This document shows positions 61,066-64,000 of a DNA stretch of 64,000 bases, in pieces. This DNA is from JADCRZ01 sp037718865. Lineage in GTDB: Bacteria; Bacteroidota; Bacteroidia; Chitinophagales; Chitinophagaceae. Below the pieces are notes generated by a model that was given only the letters and a program-made list of their open reading frames with translations, searched no databases and was not told the origin of the DNA. Each line of letters starts with the position of its first letter. Position 1 is the stretch's first letter. Position numbers and translations under genes: made by a program. Where the stretch lies: assembly GCA_037718865.1 (NCBI GenBank), contig JBBJMP010000009.1:1-64000 (forward strand), read 5' to 3'.

Positions 61066-64000
61066 ATGCGAATACTGTCCTTATCAATGTTTGTTATGTT
61101 TGTTATATCCCTGAGAGGTTATGCGCAAAACATTTCACTCGATCAATTCAAGAATTGGAAGCCCAGATGCATTGGTCCGGCAGGGATGAGTGGGCGTATT
61201 GTTGCCATTGATGCTGTCATCAATAACCCCAATATTATTTATGCAGGTGCCGCTTCCGGGGGTATATGGAAAACCGAAAATAGCGGCCATAGCTGGAAAC
61301 CGGTTTTTGATGATCAGCCCTTACAAAATATAGGTTCTATTGCCGTTCAGCAAAGCAATCCTTCAGTGGTTTGGGCAGGAACCGGTGAAGGCAATCCGCG
61401 CAATTCGTTGAACATCGGTGAAGGGATTTTTAAGTCGCTGGATGCAGGCAAAACCTGGAAAAGAATGGGACTGGAAAAAACCAGGAACATTCATCGCATT
61501 ATCATTGACCCTGTAAATGATAACATCGTATTTGCCGCTGCCATCGGTAATCCTTATGCGGAACATGCGGAACGGGGAGTCTTCAAAACAACTGACGGTG
61601 GTGAAACCTGGTCAAGGGTTTTATATACCAATGATTCATCAGGTTGCGCTGAGCTGGTCATGGATCCTGCAAATCCCAACAAGTTGCTGGCGGCCATGTG
61701 GCAGCACCGGCGAACTCCCTGGAACATGAAAAGCGGCGGCCCTGGCAGCGGACTGTATATGACTACAGATGGCGGAAAGCGTTGGAAAAAGTTAAGTAAG
61801 GAAGACGGATTACCCGGCGGGCAACTTGGAAGAATAGGTATTGCCATCGCTCGTAACATGCCTGACCGTATCTATGCAAAAATTGAGGCAGCAAAAAACG
61901 GGTTGTACAGGAGTGATGATGGCGGAATCAAATGGCAACTGGTAAACAGCAATCCTGCAGATGTAACCGATCGTCCTTTTTATTACCAGGAAATTTATGT
62001 GGATCCGGCAAATGAAAACCGGATTTATGATATACACTCTACGGTTACTTTCAGTGAAGACGGAGGCAAAACTTTTAATACTTTATTGCCCTACTCGGGC
62101 ATTCACCCGGATCATCACGCCTGGTGGGTCAACCCAAAAGATCCTAACCTGATTATAGAAGGAAATGATGGAGGTATTGGTATTTCGCGGGACCGTGGCA
62201 AAACCTGGGTATTTGATGAAAAGCTCCCGGTAGGCCAGTTTTATCATATAAACGTCGACAACGAGATCCCATACCATGTGATGGGTGGCATGCAGGATAA
62301 CGGAAGCTGGCACGGACCTGCGTATACCTGGACGAATAGCGGTTTAAGAAATTACTTCTGGAACAACATCGGCGGAGGAGATGGTTTTGATGTAATGCCT
62401 GATGCCGATGATGCAAACTGGGTGTATTCCATGAGCCAGGGTGGTTTCCTCGGACGGCGAAACATCAACACCGGAGAAAGCTGGTTTGTAAAACCTCCTT
62501 CGCTGGATACGACTCAATTCCGGTTTAATTGGAATACCGGCATAGCACAGGATCCGTTTGATAATAGTACGGTTTACTTTGGCAGCCAGTTCTTACACAA
62601 GAGTACCGATAAAGGAGCAAGCTGGGAAACTATTTCTCCTGACCTCACCACAAACAATGCCAGGCTTCAGGAGCTTTCCCGGGAGACTGGCGGCCTTACA
62701 CTAGACATTACCGGCGCCGAGACCTACAATACTATCATCACCGTGGCGCCTTCATATAAAGAGAAAGGGGTTATCTGGGTAGGCACTGATGATGGTAATG
62801 TGCAATTGACGAGGGATGGCGGAAAGTCCTGGACCAGCTTTCGCGGTAAGATTGGCGGCTTACCCGCCGGAGCATGGATACCGCAGATAAAAACTTCCAA
62901 ACACCAGGCGGGCGAAGCTTTCGTTGTGGCAAATGATTACAGGCGAGGTGATTCAAGGCCATATATTTTTAGAACGCGGGATTACGGAAAAACCTGGACC
63001 CGTTTGGTTGATGAAAGTAAAGTAAAAGGGTATGCGTTGTGTGTTCTGCAAGACCCTGAAGAAGAAGCGTTGATTTTTGCAGGCACGGAACATGGGCTCT
63101 GGATAAGCGTTGACAATGGAGCCAGCTTTCAGCAATGGAAAAACGGGTATCCCTCAGTTTCCACTTATGACCTGGCACTGCAGGAGCGCGAAGCCGACCT
63201 GGTAATTGCAACTTTCGGACGTGCCATTTGGATATTGGATGATATCCGGCCCCTGAGAAAAATAACGGCAAACAGCGGCAGGAAATTTACCAGCCGCATT
63301 ACTGCATTTCCTTCCCCGGTATCGTACCAATCGCAATACAAACCGGCTACCGGTTATGACTGGAGCACCTATGGACTCTGGGATGCTGAAAACAAAAAAA
63401 GGGGCGTTCCCGTTTCGTTCTTCATCAATACTGTTCAGGATGTGGTAAAGAAGGAAATAAGCACTGCAAAACGTTTAAGCACAAAAAAAGACACTGTTGG
63501 TAAAAAGTTTCTTCCGGTTATGGATTCTCTTCAAAAACCTTCGCTTGAGATTCCTGCCCAAACGGTGACACTGCCAAGGGATGAGGCTACGGGCCTAAGC
63601 CGGAGGCCATCTGATCAAGACTCGTTAAAAAAGGTAACGGATAGCGTAATGGTCCAGGTTTATACAGACAAAAATGAGCTTATCCGGACATTACGATGGG
63701 GCGCAGATAGCGGTTTTAACCGGTTATATTGGGGGATGGAAGAAAAGGGTTTTCGCGAACCGGGTTCCCCCCGGCCGGATGCCGGTACGGCAGAACCGGC
63801 AGGATTGCAGGTTCTCCCCGGAACCTACAAAATAGTGATCAGGCTGGCAAAGAATACGGATTCAACTGTTGTTACGGTAAAAGACGATCCCCGCATCGCC
63901 AATCGCAACGAGGTAAAGATGGCGCAACGTAAATTGTACAACCGGTTGCAAACCAACACAGGCAAACTGACCGAGGCTATGGACCGGTTAACTGAAATCG
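61066..64000 (+). CDS. Secreted BNR/sortilin-like repeat protein, cut by window end
   Basis: An open frame with no stop before the window end, at least 978 residues. Start MRILSLSMFVMFVISLRGYAQ is a Sec signal peptide. Beta-propeller blades with BNR/Asp-box-like motifs recur (SGGIWKTENSGHSWKPV, RGVFKTTDGGETWSRV, SGLYMTTDGGKRWKKL, GNVQLTRDGGKSWTSF, HGLWISVDNGASF), as in VPS10/sortilin-type and xyloglucanase-like propellers common in Bacteroidota. After residue 720 the sequence turns to a beta-rich tail (PVSFFINTVQDVVKKE) typical of the same family. No enzymatic residues could be assigned. Ligand and role unknown. Confidence 0.8.
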   Translation, partial: MRILSLSMFVMFVISLRGYAQNISLDQFKNWKPRCIGPAGMSGRIVAIDAVINNPNIIYAGAASGGIWKTENSGHSWKPVFDDQPLQNIGSIAVQQSNPSVVWAGTGEGNPRNSLNIGEGIFKSLDAGKTWKRMGLEKTRNIHRIIIDPVNDNIVFAAAIGNPYAEHAERGVFKTTDGGETWSRVLYTNDSSGCAELVMDPANPNKLLAAMWQHRRTPWNMKSGGPGSGLYMTTDGGKRWKKLSKEDGLPGGQLGRIGIAIARNMPDRIYAKIEAAKNGLYRSDDGGIKWQLVNSNPADVTDRPFYYQEIYVDPANENRIYDIHSTVTFSEDGGKTFNTLLPYSGIHPDHHAWWVNPKDPNLIIEGNDGGIGISRDRGKTWVFDEKLPVGQFYHINVDNEIPYHVMGGMQDNGSWHGPAYTWTNSGLRNYFWNNIGGGDGFDVMPDADDANWVYSMSQGGFLGRRNINTGESWFVKPPSLDTTQFRFNWNTGIAQDPFDNSTVYFGSQFLHKSTDKGASWETISPDLTTNNARLQELSRETGGLTLDITGAETYNTIITVAPSYKEKGVIWVGTDDGNVQLTRDGGKSWTSFRGKIGGLPAGAWIPQIKTSKHQAGEAFVVANDYRRGDSRPYIFRTRDYGKTWTRLVDESKVKGYALCVLQDPEEEALIFAGTEHGLWISVDNGASFQQWKNGYPSVSTYDLALQEREADLVIATFGRAIWILDDIRPLRKITANSGRKFTSRITAFPSPVSYQSQYKPATGYDWSTYGLWDAENKKRGVPVSFFINTVQDVVKKEISTAKRLSTKKDTVGKKFLPVMDSLQKPSLEIPAQTVTLPRDEATGLSRRPSDQDSLKKVTDSVMVQVYTDKNELIRTLRWGADSGFNRLYWGMEEKGFREPGSPRPDAGTAEPAGLQVLPGTYKIVIRLAKNTDSTVVTVKDDPRIANRNEVKMAQRKLYNRLQTNTGKLTEAMDRLTEI

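Overview
The window reads as a chromosomal segment of a Bacteroidota bacterium, most likely a soil or water member of the Chitinophagaceae. The signs are lipoproteins and secreted proteins typical of that phylum, several TAnnTTTG-type -7 boxes, A-rich leaders rather than strong Shine-Dalgarno sites, a DUF1549/DUF1501 cluster, and intergenic hairpin repeats built on GGTAGCCCC/GGGGCTACC. This assignment is inference; the window holds no rRNA, tRNA or plasmid/phage marker.

Layout. 1-1.7 kb: a DUF2071 gene and a deletion-damaged winged-helix gene. 1.7-9.8 kb: pectin/galacturonate use, with a LacI-type regulator (frameshifted) divergent from a GH105 unsaturated galacturonyl hydrolase, then uxaB, uxaA and uxaC. 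9.9-12.5 kb: an ABC exporter and rpiA. 12.7-20.9 kb: a complete reductive pyrimidine catabolic operon (class III aminotransferase, NCS1 permease, dihydropyrimidinase, beta-ureidopropionase, PreT, PreA). 20.9-38.9 kb, almost all on the minus strand: molybdenum cofactor synthesis (mobA, moaE, moaD, moaA, moeA, a moaC-moaB fusion, a MOSC protein, a SelW-like protein) interleaved with nitrate assimilation (nasA, nitrate/nitrite MFS carrier, outer-membrane porin, nirB, nirD, and a rubredoxin-tailed nitrite-reductase-like protein). In its middle lies a gene-free array of nearly five 251-bp tandem repeats.

39.2-54.2 kb is a plus-strand block with two parts. The first codes for a GT2 polysaccharide synthase fused in one chain to GH26-like and GH2-like hydrolase domains, a second GH2-like lipoprotein, and a membrane sulfatase/phosphotransferase-fold enzyme: a candidate uncharacterised exopolysaccharide system. 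The second is a heme-protein cluster (DUF1549/DUF1553 cytochrome, Tat-exported DUF1501 protein, beta-propeller, DUF2231-cytochrome fusion). 54.2-64 kb: a GYF-domain membrane protein, CDGSH protein, bestrophin, DUF885 peptidase-like protein, an unknown secreted protein, a flavin monooxygenase and a large BNR/sortilin-repeat protein cut by the window end.

The genes link into clear routes: galacturonate from pectin to tagaturonate, altronate and 2-keto-3-deoxygluconate; uracil/thymine to beta-amino acids; and nitrate through porin, carrier, NasA and NirBD to ammonium, with the cofactor made by neighbouring genes. Three genes are broken: the LacI regulator and nirB by single-base shifts next to homopolymers (sequencing error is possible) and the winged-helix gene by an internal deletion. 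Several families of short intergenic inverted repeats recur through the window.
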